DNA of 64,000 bases from an uncultured Anaerovibrio sp. (lineage in GTDB: Bacteria > Bacillota > Negativicutes > Selenomonadales > Selenomonadaceae), in NCBI GenBank assembly GCA_934196075.1, contig CAKPVW010000006.1, forward strand, positions 1-64,000. The letters are read 5' to 3'. Position numbers and translations under genes: made by a program. A model generated the notes under the pieces. It saw nothing but the letters and a program-made list of their open reading frames with translations, was not told where the DNA came from and did no database searches. This document shows, in pieces, positions 16,270-25,485 of this stretch. Within the stretch, counting starts at the first letter, position 1, and every line of letters begins with the position of its first letter.

Positions 16270-17046
16270 TTATTCCCGGCCTACACGCCAAACCAGCACG
16301 CCGCCCAGCACATCCTTCTCATAGGAAATCAATTCATCGGTACCCTTGGCTGCCAGGGCCAAAAGCTGAGTCAGCTCCTGAGGACTAAAAGGTCTCCCCT
16401 CACCAGTTCCCTGAATTTCTACATAATTTCCCTCACCAGTACGCACCACATTCATATCCACTACACCAGTTGAATCCTCCTCATAGCACACATCCAGCAG
16501 TGCCTTTCCCTCTGGGGAAATACCTACGCTGATAGCCGCCAAAAAATCCTTCACAGGAAAAGGCTTTTTGCCATCGTAAATAGTTTCACAGGCCTCCACC
16601 AGTGCAATAAAGGCTCCCGTAATAGAAGCAGTCCGTGTGCCTCCATCGGCCTGAATAACATCACAGTCAATAATCACCGTCCGCTCCCCTAGAGCCTTCA
16701 AATCCATCACTGAACGCAGGCTGCGGCCAATCAACCGCTGAATCTCCTGGGTACGGCCACTCTGCTTGCCTCTGGTAGATTCTCTTGGGGTTCTAGTGGA
16801 GGTAGCGCTTGGCAAAAGGGAATATTCTGCCTTCAACCACCCTTCTCCAGTGCCTCTGAGAAACACTGGCACCCTTTCCTCAATGGTAGCCGCACAGATA
16901 ACCTTGGTATTGCCCATTTCAATCAAAACAGAGGCCGCAGGTCCCTGCTGAAAATGTCTATGTATGCGACAGGGGCGAAGCTGCTCCGGCTCACGGCCAT
17001 CAGGTCTTCCCTCCCGCTTTTTTCTATGTCCTTTTTTATGCTCCAT
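16270..17046 (-). CDS. rph: Ribonuclease PH
   Basis: A phosphorolytic 3'-5' exoribonuclease that trims tRNA 3' ends. Motifs include the GNTKVICAATIEERVP strand, RGTGEGWLKAEYSLLP, the STRGKQSGRTQEIQRLIGRSLR phosphate/RNA-binding segment and DVIQADGGTRTASITGAF. The N-terminus carries an extra Lys/Arg-rich run (KKGHRKKREGRPDGREPEQL) that is longer than usual. The ATG at 17046 has GAGG upstream; the earlier TTG at 17070 does not. It is the first gene of the rph-rdgB cluster. Confidence 0.95.
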   Translation of the reverse strand: MEHKKGHRKKREGRPDGREPEQLRPCRIHRHFQQGPAASVLIEMGNTKVICAATIEERVPVFLRGTGEGWLKAEYSLLPSATSTRTPRESTRGKQSGRTQEIQRLIGRSLRSVMDLKALGERTVIIDCDVIQADGGTRTASITGAFIALVEACETIYDGKKPFPVKDFLAAISVGISPEGKALLDVCYEEDSTGVVDMNVVRTGEGNYVEIQGTGEGRPFSPQELTQLLALAAKGTDELISYEKDVLGGVLVWRVGRE

Positions 17047-17184
17047 ATATACCTCATTCCTTTTGTTCAAAACTCTAATAGTATAACATATGGAAAAATT
17101 TCTACCAACAAAAATTTATTTTTGTATACATTATAACACCGTTAATAAGTAAATAAAATGCCTCTCTATTTTCTTTTAGGCAAA

Positions 17185-17214
17185 GTAAAAAGCCAGGCTG
17201 TCTCCAACCTGGCT
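17185..17214 (-). terminator. Terminator after the 79-residue protein gene
   Basis: Stem AGCCAGG/CCTGGCT (17191-17197 with 17208-17214) followed by TTTTTAC on the minus strand. Confidence 0.65.
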
Positions 17215-17227
17215 CTCCTCATTACGC

Positions 17228-17464
17228 TTATTGACTTACAATCACATTGTGGTTTACGTTAAGGATATCACATTTATCCTTCAACACTTTAGTTAATTCC
17301 TCTAAGGCTGACATATTCTTGCATCTTACGGTAATAGCACAATCATGGCCATCCTGAATCTCAGAGCAGGAAGTAACTCTATCATCTCCTTGAACGAAAT
17401 TCAGAAAAGGTACATTCCCAGCCAACTGGCTGGCGGACTCAATATTTACAAATGATTCAATCAT
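17228..17464 (-). CDS. Small cytosolic protein of unknown function
   Basis: About 78 residues, starting MIESFVNIESASQLAGNVPF. It has two Cys pairs of regions (SCSEIQDGHDCAITVRCK and DKC) and an alternating helix/strand pattern ending in a beta-rich VNHNVIVSQ. The frame is open from 17602, but AAAGGAGG sits 7 bases before the ATG at 17464, and a good promoter lies between the two, so the longer version is rejected. It is a monocistronic unit bounded by its own promoter and terminator. Family not recognised. Confidence 0.7.
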   Translation of the reverse strand: MIESFVNIESASQLAGNVPFLNFVQGDDRVTSCSEIQDGHDCAITVRCKNMSALEELTKVLKDKCDILNVNHNVIVSQ

Positions 17465-17494
17465 TTTATCCCCTCCTTTGCGGAATATGGGCAT

Positions 17495-17523
17495 ATTATA
17501 TATCATGCTTGTTTCTTTGTAAA
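17495..17523 (-). promoter_or_regulatory. Promoter for the 78-residue protein gene
   Basis: TTTACA and TATAAT are separated by 17 bases on the minus strand, 30 bases before the start codon. Confidence 0.55.
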
Positions 17524-17713
17524 TAGTTTTTTGAACAGTTTCTGTAAAGTTTTCATGAATTTTTTCTGAAAACATTGGTATATTGTGTACAAATTGTTTC
17601 AAAAGTTACTCATTTTTTCTCTAAAACCGTTTTTATAAGCTCTGAAGTTCTATGAATATTTTTCATTTTGTTCCCAACCTTACCACGCATATTCTGCAAT
17701 TCTCAACCAAATG

Positions 17714-17749
17714 AAAAGCACCCTGGAATCGGGGTGGAATCCAGAGTGC
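17714..17749 (-). terminator. Terminator at the end of the lactate oxidation operon
   Basis: A 10-bp stem (17718-17727 with 17740-17749, one G-U pair) followed by TTTTC on the minus strand, about 55 bases after the dehydrogenase stop. Confidence 0.7.
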
Positions 17750-17804
17750 AATTCATTTTTTTGTCAGGGTTATAGGGAGTTTTTATAGAAAGGCTCTTGA
17801 CTGA

Positions 17805-19208
17805 TTAGTCAAAGCAAACCTTACGTGGATTAAGAATATTGTTAGGATCGAAGGCCTTCTTGATGCCCTGCATAACAGCAATAGCAGCAGGATCCAGGGA
17901 CTCCTTCAGATATGGCTTCTTGGCCAAGCCGATACCATGCTCACCAGATACCTGGCCATCCATGGTGCGGGCCTTTTCATACATCTTCTCCATGGTAGCT
18001 TCCAACATTCTGTGCCACTCATCCTCATCCAGATCATCACGGAGAATATATACATGGAGATTGCCGTCGCCAGCATGACCAAAGCTCTTGATGCGGATAT
18101 GCATTTCATCCTGCAAATCATGTACGAACTCTACAAATTCATTAACACGATTACGAGGTACAACTACGTCAACCTCATCCATCATGGTAGTGGAACCGCT
18201 GATGGCCTGCAGGAAGGAGCCTCTGGTCTTCCAGATAGCATCGGAACGCTCGTCAGTATCGGCAATCAATACGTCATAAGCACCCTGCTCCAAGCAAATC
18301 TGAGCCACGCCATCATAAGCCTTGGCAATATCTTCAGCAGTATCGCCATCGAACTTCAACAACAGATAGGCATCAGCCTGATTGTCTGGGAAGCTCTGGC
18401 CCAAGAAATTCTCTGCGTCCATGATAACTTCACGCTCCATGAACTCAATAGCAGTAGGAATAGCCTTGGACTTAACAATCAATGGTACAGTGCCGATGGC
18501 CTGTGCCAAGCTAGGGAATGGTACCAGCAGGCTGACAGCCTTCTGAGGCAGAGGCAGCAGCTTCAGTACAGCCTTGGTAATAAAGGCCAAGGTACCCTCA
18601 GAACCAATAATCAAATCCTTCAAATCATAGCCGGAGCTGTTCTTTACAACCTTGCCGCCCAGCTCCAAAATGGTGCCGTCAGCCAGAACAACCTCCAAAC
18701 CACGAACGAAGTCACGAGTTACACCGTATTTTACAGCTCTCATGCCGCCAGCATTGGTGCTGATATTACCACCAATAGTAGCGGTTTTCTCACCTGGATC
18801 AGGTGGGTAGAACAAGCCCTTAGGCTCTACATACTGATAAATCTCCATCAGCAATACGCCTGGCTCCAGAGTCAGAGTCAAATTCTCCTCGTCCAGCTCC
18901 AAAAAGTGATTCATCAGAGTGGTATCCATCATAATACCATGCTCTACAGCTACAGAAGCACCAACCAGGCCAGTACCTGCACCACGAGGAGTTACCGCAA
19001 TATGCTCCTGATTGGCATATTTCAATACCTTGGAAATTTCCTCAGCAGAGGTAGCCCGTACTACCAAATCTGGATAGGAAGGAGTAGCACTCAGCTCATC
19101 GTGGCTGTATTCCTCATTTATTTCATCGGCCCAGAGAATACGGTCTCTAGGAACGATCTTTGCGATTTCTTCTAAATCAGCTTCCGTAAGTTTCTTGTAT
19201 TCGCTCAT
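17805..19208 (-). CDS. FAD-linked lactate/glycolate dehydrogenase (GlcD/LctD type)
   Basis: 467 residues. The N-terminal FAD_binding_4 domain has [15 protein letters not shown] and [21 protein letters not shown]; the C-terminal FAD-oxidase domain has HAGDGNLHV and [11 protein letters not shown]. It follows etfB and etfA and overlaps etfA by 4 bases. This matches the electron-confurcating lactate dehydrogenase (LctBCD) described in acetogens, which couples lactate oxidation to NAD reduction with reduced ferredoxin. The confurcating role is inferred from gene order and the EtfA type. Stereospecificity (usually D-lactate) cannot be read from sequence. Confidence 0.9.
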   Translation of the reverse strand: MSEYKKLTEADLEEIAKIVPRDRILWADEINEEYSHDELSATPSYPDLVVRATSAEEISKVLKYANQEHIAVTPRGAGTGLVGASVAVEHGIMMDTTLMNHFLELDEENLTLTLEPGVLLMEIYQYVEPKGLFYPPDPGEKTATIGGNISTNAGGMRAVKYGVTRDFVRGLEVVLADGTILELGGKVVKNSSGYDLKDLIIGSEGTLAFITKAVLKLLPLPQKAVSLLVPFPSLAQAIGTVPLIVKSKAIPTAIEFMEREVIMDAENFLGQSFPDNQADAYLLLKFDGDTAEDIAKAYDGVAQICLEQGAYDVLIADTDERSDAIWKTRGSFLQAISGSTTMMDEVDVVVPRNRVNEFVEFVHDLQDEMHIRIKSFGHAGDGNLHVYILRDDLDEDEWHRMLEATMEKMYEKARTMDGQVSGEHGIGLAKKPYLKESLDPAAIAVMQGIKKAFDPNNILNPRKVCFD

Positions 19209-20401
19209 GCCAAGGTACCTCCCTGCTTAATATTCTCAATCAGCTGTGGAATAATTTCATAGATATCTCCCACCAAAGCATAATTTGCTACCTTGAAGAT
19301 AGCTGCCTCAGGGTCGGAATTAATGGCCACTACCTGCTCAGAATTATTCATACCTGCCACAAACTGAATGGCACCAGCTACACCACAGGTAATAATCAGC
19401 TTTGGACGAACAGTACGACCAGACAAACCAATCTGGTGAGCTGCTTCCATCCAGCCAGCTTCGCACAAAGGTCTAGTGCAAGCTACATCGCCGCCCAAAA
19501 GGTCAGCCAGCTCGCGAATCATAGCCAGATCCTCAACCTTCTTGATGCCACGGCCAGCTACTACCAGCACTTCAGCATTCTCAATGGTCTTCTGCTTTTC
19601 CTTCTTGATGATGCCCAGCACTTCCATACGAGCCTTCAGCTTGTCAGCAGGCACATCCAAAGGAATAATCTCACCCTTGGCCTCCTCAGAACGCTCTGGG
19701 GCATTCATTACCTTATAGCGAACAGTAGCCATCTGCGGACGAGTTCTCGTAGTAAGAATCTCCGCCATAATATTACCGCCGAAAGCAGGGCGAATCTGTA
19801 CCAAATCAGTATTTTCATGGATATCCAAAATGGTGCAGTCAGCAGTCAGACCAGTCTTGAACCGAGCTGCCACTCTTGGAGCCAGCTGACGGCCTACAGA
19901 GGTAGCACCTACCAAAATAGCAGAAGGCTTTATCTGATTGATATAGGCTTCAAAGGCTGCAGCATAGCTTTCAATCTTGAAATCCAACAGCTCAGGGCTA
20001 TCTACTACATATACCTGGTCTACACCATAATGCAGCAACTCGTGAGCCTTGTCGCCAATCCCGCTGCCCAGGAACAAAGCCTGTACAGGGTGGCCAATCT
20101 TGTCAGCCAGCTCTCTAGCCTTGCCCAAAAGCTCCAAAGTTACAGGATGAATATCACCCTCTACATGGTCTACATAAACGGTGATACCCTTCCACAGACT
20201 CTTGTCTATCTGTGGGCCTTCCTCTTCCTCTACGAATTCTACAGCACCAGGCTGACCTTTCTTTACACAGAGCTTGCAAAGCTTACAAGCAGCATTTATT
20301 TCCAGCTTACCGTCGTTGTCCTCCAGAGCCTTGAATGGGCAAAGGGCAACCATGGCAGCTATATCAGTTACTTTGTCCTGATGAACTATCAGTTTTCCCA
20401 T
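19205..20401 (-). CDS. etfA: Electron transfer flavoprotein alpha subunit with N-terminal ferredoxin-like domain
   Basis: 398 residues, longer than a plain EtfA (about 320). The extra 60 residues carry cysteines (ALCPFKALE and [13 protein letters not shown]) that could hold one iron-sulfur cluster, as in LctC of the lactate dehydrogenase/Etf complex. The EtfA core follows, with the C-terminal FAD-binding [20 protein letters not shown] and [10 protein letters not shown]. It pairs with etfB upstream, and the dehydrogenase gene starts within its stop codon. Confidence 0.93.
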   Translation of the reverse strand: MGKLIVHQDKVTDIAAMVALCPFKALEDNDGKLEINAACKLCKLCVKKGQPGAVEFVEEEEGPQIDKSLWKGITVYVDHVEGDIHPVTLELLGKARELADKIGHPVQALFLGSGIGDKAHELLHYGVDQVYVVDSPELLDFKIESYAAAFEAYINQIKPSAILVGATSVGRQLAPRVAARFKTGLTADCTILDIHENTDLVQIRPAFGGNIMAEILTTRTRPQMATVRYKVMNAPERSEEAKGEIIPLDVPADKLKARMEVLGIIKKEKQKTIENAEVLVVAGRGIKKVEDLAMIRELADLLGGDVACTRPLCEAGWMEAAHQIGLSGRTVRPKLIITCGVAGAIQFVAGMNNSEQVVAINSDPEAAIFKVANYALVGDIYEIIPQLIENIKQGGTLA

Positions 20402-20456
20402 TTCGCATTATCTCCTTTTCTGGTCATTCAATACACACTTTTCCTACAATCCGTTC

Positions 20457-21248
20457 TTAGGAAATAAACTTCAACTGCTTCAGCTTACCAAAGAGCTTAT
20501 CTGCCATTTCCTGACCGCTGCCCTCCCAGGTTTCCTGTTCCTTGTCAGAAACTGGTGGGAAGATACGCTGAACCTGAGTTGGAGAACCAGAAAGTCCATA
20601 ATGCTTCTTCTCCTGATCATCCATATCCTTAAAGCTATATACAGCAATCTCCTTTTTCTCGGTTGCCTTCTTCAGCTTGTAGGATGGAAGTCTAGGCTGG
20701 TTGATATCCTTCTTGACGGTAATAAGGCATGGGAACTGAACCTTCAGCTGCTCAAACTCATTGGCCATCTCCATATCAACATAAATATTATTGTCCTCTA
20801 CCTTGTCGATTTTGGCTACATTACATACGCAAGGAATATCCAGTACCTCAGAAATCTCTGGGCCAACCTGAGCAGTATCACCATCTGTAGTCTGGAGACC
20901 GCAGATAATCACATCAAATTTGCCCATTTTCTTGATACCCTGTGCCAAAGTATAGCTGGTAGCCAATACATCGGCACCGCCAAAGGCTCTATCAGACAGA
21001 AGCGTACCCTCATCAGCTCCCATAGCAAAAGCCTCTTTGATTACGGCAGTGGCTGGTGGAGGCCCCATGGTAATAACGCTTACCCGGCCGCCATACTGCT
21101 CCTTCAGTTTCATACCACATTCCAGTGCATAGAGATCATAAGGATTCATCTTGCTATCAGCACCATTGCGCTTCAGTACACCAGTAACAGGGTCAACTTC
21201 AACTTTATTGGAGCCTGGAACCTGCTTGATACAAACCAAAATTTCCAT
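20457..21248 (-). CDS. etfB: Electron transfer flavoprotein beta subunit
   Basis: About 263 residues, with MEILVCIKQVPGSNKVEVDP at the N-terminus, MNPYDLYALECGMKLKE and the EtfB signature region MGADEGTLLSDRAFGGADVLATSYTL. The ATG at 21248 follows a GGGGGAAAG site; the open frame further upstream is unlikely to be translated. In confurcating Etf complexes this subunit binds the bifurcating FAD. It is separated from the LutB-LutA fusion gene by 124 bp containing a 12-bp-stem hairpin. Confidence 0.93.
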   Translation of the reverse strand: MEILVCIKQVPGSNKVEVDPVTGVLKRNGADSKMNPYDLYALECGMKLKEQYGGRVSVITMGPPPATAVIKEAFAMGADEGTLLSDRAFGGADVLATSYTLAQGIKKMGKFDVIICGLQTTDGDTAQVGPEISEVLDIPCVCNVAKIDKVEDNNIYVDMEMANEFEQLKVQFPCLITVKKDINQPRLPSYKLKKATEKKEIAVYSFKDMDDQEKKHYGLSGSPTQVQRIFPPVSDKEQETWEGSGQEMADKLFGKLKQLKFIS

Positions 21249-21298
21249 ACTAACTTTCCCCCAATAGCATCGCTCTTTTAACACTTCTTCTATTCAAT

Positions 21299-21351
21299 GC
21301 CATCAGCTGCCCCCTTAGGCAGCACACTAGCGCCAAAATGCAGCTGATGGC
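21299..21351 (-). other. Intercistronic hairpin between the LutB-LutA gene and etfB
   Basis: Perfect 12-bp arms (21299-21310 and 21340-21351) enclose a 29-base loop that itself holds GCTGCC/GGGGGCAGC pairing options. There is no T-run, so it is not a plain terminator. It may be a processing or stabilising element that sets different levels for the Lut and Etf halves of the operon. Confidence 0.5.
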
Positions 21352-21372
21352 CCATTTGAATCAAAATTTCAC

Positions 21373-23541
21373 TTACAGTTTTTCTGCCAGCACATCGGCG
21401 ATATGCTTGGTCTGAATACCAGTCTCTGCCTTATCAAGACCACCGCCAATCTGCATCATGCAGGCAGGGCAGGCTACAACAGCAGTAGTAGCACCAGTAT
21501 CCTTGATATTCTTAACCTTCTCATTCAGCATAGGAATGGAAACTTCCTGATACTTCATACCGAAGGAACCAGCCATACCGCAGCACTTGTCGCAATTGTG
21601 CATCTCTACCAGCTCAACGCCAGGAGTTGCATCAATCAAAGCTCTAGGCTCCTCGAAGATACCCAAGCCACGCTTCATATGACAGGAATCATGGTAGGTA
21701 ACCTTCTCGCCGCCCTTGGCATGAACCAAACGACCGGTCTTCTTGTACTCCTCAGCCACAAAGCTGGAGAACTCCCGTACCTTGCTGCAGAAAGCTGCTG
21801 CTCTGGACTTCCACTCAGGATCATTCTCAAAGAGCTTCATGTAAGTCTCATGAAGAGTCTCGGTACAGGTTGGGCAAGCAGAAAGAATAACATCCGGCTT
21901 TACCTTCTCGAAGGCAGCAATGTTCTTCTTGGCAGTTTCCTTACCAGCCTCTCTATCGCCGATACCCAGAATAGGCTTGCCGCAGCATGCCTGCTCCATA
22001 GGATAAACAACTTCCATGCCCAGACTCTGCAATACCTTCACCACGTTCTCAGAGGTATCTGCAAATACAAAGTCCATATTACAGCCGCTGAAATATGCAA
22101 CTCTCTTCTTTGGCTTGGATGGATTCTTGCGGCTCAGACGCTCCACTCTATCACGGAAGGACTCATCCGCAATAGTTGGCAAGCTGCGTCCCTTGGTCAG
22201 CTCCTCCATAAAGAGAGGCAGATGACGGATAAACTTGCCCTTCTTGAATGGTGCAGATCCGATGGAACCAGCCTTCAACAGCAGCTTGTGGAACATACCA
22301 CGATCATTCAGCACCATATTAAACATGGTCTTATCCATGCCAGGTGCACCGTACTTCTTAACATAACGTGCTCTCAGCTCGTCAATCAGATCAGGAATAG
22401 GAATCTTGCCTGGGCAAATGCTGGCACACTTGCGGCAGCCAATACACAAATCACTGAACTGATGGAAAGTCTCTACACCGTTGAAAAGACCAGTCAGAAT
22501 AGCACCAATACCGCCAGAGTAGATATGGCCATAAACATGACCGCCTACCAAGGTCCAGATTGGGCATACATTCAGACAGGAAGCACAGCGAACGCACTGG
22601 AAAGCCTGCTGCAAAACAGGATCTTTGGCAGCCTCCAGACGACCATTATCCAGCAGGATTACGTACTGCTTGCGGTCAGTCTCCACATGTCTGCCATTTT
22701 CATCCTTGTAAATAACCTTGGTAGGACCATCCACCATGGTCATATAGCTGGTCATACGCTGGCAGGTACCATTTCTAGGCAGGAGACGCAGAATGCTGGC
22801 TGCATCCTCAGTCTTAGGAATCAGCTTTTCATAACCAATCAGCACTACATGGATTCTTGGCAGGGTAGTTACCAGACGAGCATTACCCTCATTGGTTACC
22901 AAACCAATAGCTCCGTTCTCCGCAATACCAAAGTTGGCACCAGTTACACCCATATCAGCCTGCAGGAACTCCTGACGGAGAGTCTTTCTAGCCAGCTGAA
23001 TCATATTAGGAATATCCTCGCCAGGAACCTCATGGTCAACTTCCTTCTCAAACATCTTGGCGCACTGATAACGGTTCAGATGGATGGCTGGCATAACCAT
23101 GTGAGAAGGCTTCTGACCTGCCAGAGCAATCATCCACTCGCCCAAATCTGTTTCCTTAACCCGAATATCATTATCAGTGAAGCATTCATTCATATGAATT
23201 TCTTCGGAAGCCATGGATTTGGATTTTACTACCCGCTTAACATTGTTTTCCTTGCAGATATCAATGAGGATTTTCTTTACCTCATCACCGTCCTTAGCAC
23301 GGAAAACCTTGGTGCCCCGCTTTTCCAGACTAGCCTGGAATTCATTGGCCAGCTGATCAATATGCAGCACAGCATCATGCTTCATCTTCCGGAGATTCTC
23401 ACGGAGGCCTTCAATATCCTGATCCTTGTAGGCATTCAGGCGGGAGCCTGGATACTGCTCAGCAAACTTGGAGAGAGCACCCTGCATAATATCATCCTGA
23501 AGCTTTTCCTGTATTTCCTTTTTCAGATTTCTTTCTGCCAT
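21373..23541 (-). CDS. LutB-LutA fusion: lactate oxidation iron-sulfur protein
   Basis: 722 residues in three parts. Residues 1-300 form a LUD domain (GVTGANFGIAENGAIGLVTNEGN). Residues 316-376 carry two ferredoxin motifs (CVRCASCLNVCP and CIGCRKCASICPG). Residues 465-722 hold CCG-type cysteine-rich modules (ACCGKPILGIGD, ACPTCTETL, DSCHMKRGLG, NCDKCCGMAGSFG, ACPACMMQI). Canonical LutB is about 480 residues and LutA about 240, so this is the two fused head to tail. With LutC it would form the L-lactate oxidising complex known from Bacillus. The stop is 2 bp from the lutC-side junction, so it is co-transcribed. Confidence 0.9.
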   Translation of the reverse strand: MAERNLKKEIQEKLQDDIMQGALSKFAEQYPGSRLNAYKDQDIEGLRENLRKMKHDAVLHIDQLANEFQASLEKRGTKVFRAKDGDEVKKILIDICKENNVKRVVKSKSMASEEIHMNECFTDNDIRVKETDLGEWMIALAGQKPSHMVMPAIHLNRYQCAKMFEKEVDHEVPGEDIPNMIQLARKTLRQEFLQADMGVTGANFGIAENGAIGLVTNEGNARLVTTLPRIHVVLIGYEKLIPKTEDAASILRLLPRNGTCQRMTSYMTMVDGPTKVIYKDENGRHVETDRKQYVILLDNGRLEAAKDPVLQQAFQCVRCASCLNVCPIWTLVGGHVYGHIYSGGIGAILTGLFNGVETFHQFSDLCIGCRKCASICPGKIPIPDLIDELRARYVKKYGAPGMDKTMFNMVLNDRGMFHKLLLKAGSIGSAPFKKGKFIRHLPLFMEELTKGRSLPTIADESFRDRVERLSRKNPSKPKKRVAYFSGCNMDFVFADTSENVVKVLQSLGMEVVYPMEQACCGKPILGIGDREAGKETAKKNIAAFEKVKPDVILSACPTCTETLHETYMKLFENDPEWKSRAAAFCSKVREFSSFVAEEYKKTGRLVHAKGGEKVTYHDSCHMKRGLGIFEEPRALIDATPGVELVEMHNCDKCCGMAGSFGMKYQEVSIPMLNEKVKNIKDTGATTAVVACPACMMQIGGGLDKAETGIQTKHIADVLAEKL

Positions 23542-23543
23542 GA

Positions 23544-24158
23544 TTATCTCCCCCCCTCAAAGTTTTCTACAGCAATAATCAACAGCTTGTTAGGACCATG
23601 TACACCCAGACTGAGGACACGCTCAATATCTGCGGTGCGGCTTGGGCCGGTAACAAAGCCAAGATAGCCCTTATCGAAAACCTTGGCGATAATCTGACAA
23701 GCAACTGTTACATCCTTAACAACGTAATTCGCATTGACGAAAACGATATTTACGAAAGGAAGCATGCTGGTCACACGAGCCTCATAGGAATAATTGTCTA
23801 CGCAAAGGCTTCCTGTTTCAGCCACACAGAACTCAGCAGTGGAAATACCCACATCACCAGAATCTCTATGATCATAAATATCAAATTTATCCGTATAGAC
23901 ATCCACCCCTGAACCAGCAAGTCGCTCATAAATCCCCTTCAGGGCAGGATTCTCATCTCCACCTACAGCAAGAATTTCCTTTGGTGCATACTGTGCCAGC
24001 AGTTCCTTCAGCTTGGCCTCACCCTCAGCGAAATCCTTCACCTTGTATACCTCGGCAGCGGCGGTCTGGGCGTTGGTTGCAAACTCATCCCAGTATTTGG
24101 CGTTCACAAGGCCTTCCCCAAAGGCCTGCTTTGCCCAATCACGGCAAACCTTTTCCAT
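23544..24158 (-). CDS. lutC: Lactate utilisation protein LutC
   Basis: 204 residues of the LUD family. It has DIYDHRDSGDVGISTAEFCVAETGSLCV, VIAKVFDKGYLGFVTGPSRTADIE and the C-terminal VHGPNKLLIIAVE, which match LutC/YkgG. It is the first gene of the leftward lactate operon. It reads directly into the LutB-LutA fusion and lies opposite the GntR-type regulator across a palindrome-rich intergenic region. Confidence 0.93.
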   Translation of the reverse strand: MEKVCRDWAKQAFGEGLVNAKYWDEFATNAQTAAAEVYKVKDFAEGEAKLKELLAQYAPKEILAVGGDENPALKGIYERLAGSGVDVYTDKFDIYDHRDSGDVGISTAEFCVAETGSLCVDNYSYEARVTSMLPFVNIVFVNANYVVKDVTVACQIIAKVFDKGYLGFVTGPSRTADIERVLSLGVHGPNKLLIIAVENFEGGR

Positions 24159-24387
24159 ATAAAACTCTCCTTTTACTCACACATTTCGATTGCCCACGTT
24201 AACAGCCTTGCTCAAGGGCCTGCACGCCAGTTACAGGTCAAGCCCTGCCAAGCTGCTGGTGGTTCATGGTCCGGTACAGTAATATAAAGTAGTAAAAGCT
24301 GTACTTCTTCCATATTGCAATCTACGTTGACATTGTTTCATCAAATTTCCCTACAAATTCGCGTCCTGCTAAAGACAATTTGTATAA

Positions 24388-24638
24388 TTTGTACAATGAA
24401 TTTTTTATACATCTATTAAATCATACACGACAAAATTTGTCAATAATAAAGATAAATAATTCAGTGAAATTGTATTTTTCTCTATTGTTTATCCCATTTA
24501 AATTAAAAATTTATTTTTTTATTTTTTTCTTGCAGTATTTCAAATTGTTTTGTACAATAGAAGTACCTGCTAAAGATTTTGACGAATTCTATATTGTTAG
24601 ACAAATTTGTCAAAAATGGTATTGTACATTTGTTCAAT
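24388..24638. promoter_or_regulatory. Operator cluster in the divergent lactate control region
   Basis: The 500-bp AT-rich gap between lutC and the regulator gene contains repeated dyads. TTTGTACAAT occurs at 24388-24397 and 24549-24558. The perfect palindromes GACAAAATTTGTC (24429-24441) and GACAAATTTGTC (24600-24611) are present, plus an imperfect one at 24621-24638. FadR-family regulators bind such short palindromes, so these are the likely sites of the adjacent regulator. No small gene is visible in the gap. Confidence 0.5.
24530..24558 (+). promoter_or_regulatory. Promoter for the lactate regulator gene
   Basis: TTGCAG and TACAAT are separated by 17 bases. The -10 lies inside a TTTGTACAAT operator copy, which suggests autoregulation. 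Confidence 0.4.
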
Positions 24639-24659
24639 GATTGAAAGAGGGTTGTTACT

Positions 24660-25385
24660 ATGGCGTTGGTAAGGGGTAAGACATTAGTCGAGCAGACTAC
24701 AGAAAGAATCATTGAATATATTACAACAAACAAAATGCAGCCTGGACAGCAGCTGCCTACAGAGGCGGAATTTACCACTGTACTAAAGGTAAGCCGAGGC
24801 ACACTGCGAGATGCCTTCAAGGTGCTTATTGCTCGTAATATATTAGAAGCTCGTCAGGGCTCTGGTACCTTTATCGCCCAGAATATGGGTATACCCGATG
24901 ATCCTCTGGGACTGACTTTTATTTATGATGACAAACTGCTGGCAGTTGATATGCTGGATGTACGCATGATGCTGGAGCCTTCCATTGCTGCTCTAGCCGC
25001 CATCCACGCTACACCGGAGCAAAAGAAAAAGATGCAGGAGCTTACCGATTCTCTCAAACAGTGTATCGAAAATGGGGATTCCTACGCTGAGGAGGATGGC
25101 AACTTCCACACTCTGATTGCCGAAGCCAGCGGCAACCGCGTCATAAGCAATCTGACTCATATTCTCTTTACTTCTATATACAAAAATATCGCCTTGACCA
25201 TGAATGTGCAAAAGAAAAGCAATACGCTGCAATATCATGAAAAAATCCTTCAGGCCATTATCGATGGAGACTCCAATCTGGCCAAGATGTATATGTACAT
25301 GCATCTCAGCCTCCTAAAGGATTTTATGGTATGCAAATCAAATGCCGAAAATGATATTGCCGCAGAGGACGAGGCCACAGCCTAG
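24660..25385 (+). CDS. FadR/LldR-family transcriptional regulator of lactate genes
   Basis: 241 residues. The N-terminal GntR winged helix has QLPTEAEFTTVLKVSRGTLR and ARQGSGTFIA; the C-terminal FCD ligand-binding domain has MLDVRMMLEPSIAALAA, DGNFHTLIAEASGN and YHEKILQAIIDGD. FCD-domain regulators of lactate genes (LldR, LutR) respond to lactate. Its position between lutC and the lactate permease, with palindromes on its own promoter, supports that role. Which lactate isomer it senses is not visible. Confidence 0.9.
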   Translation: MALVRGKTLVEQTTERIIEYITTNKMQPGQQLPTEAEFTTVLKVSRGTLRDAFKVLIARNILEARQGSGTFIAQNMGIPDDPLGLTFIYDDKLLAVDMLDVRMMLEPSIAALAAIHATPEQKKKMQELTDSLKQCIENGDSYAEEDGNFHTLIAEASGNRVISNLTHILFTSIYKNIALTMNVQKKSNTLQYHEKILQAIIDGDSNLAKMYMYMHLSLLKDFMVCKSNAENDIAAEDEATA

Positions 25386-25485
25386 GTCAATTGATTCGAT
25401 ATTTTTTGTAAAAAGCTGACCAGCAATGAGTCAGATATCAATCCTGTGTATGTGTTTATAATGTGAATGAAATGTTAGGAGATGA

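Noticed and set aside
17465..17602. N-terminal extension of the 78-residue protein to 124 residues
   Set aside because: The extension contains the promoter and lacks a ribosome site, while AAAGGAGG sits before the internal ATG.
21403..23667. 754-codon plus-strand open frame opposite the LutB-LutA fusion
   Set aside because: It is a frame shadow of the real minus-strand gene. It has no recognisable domain or ribosome site, and the minus frame has full family motifs.
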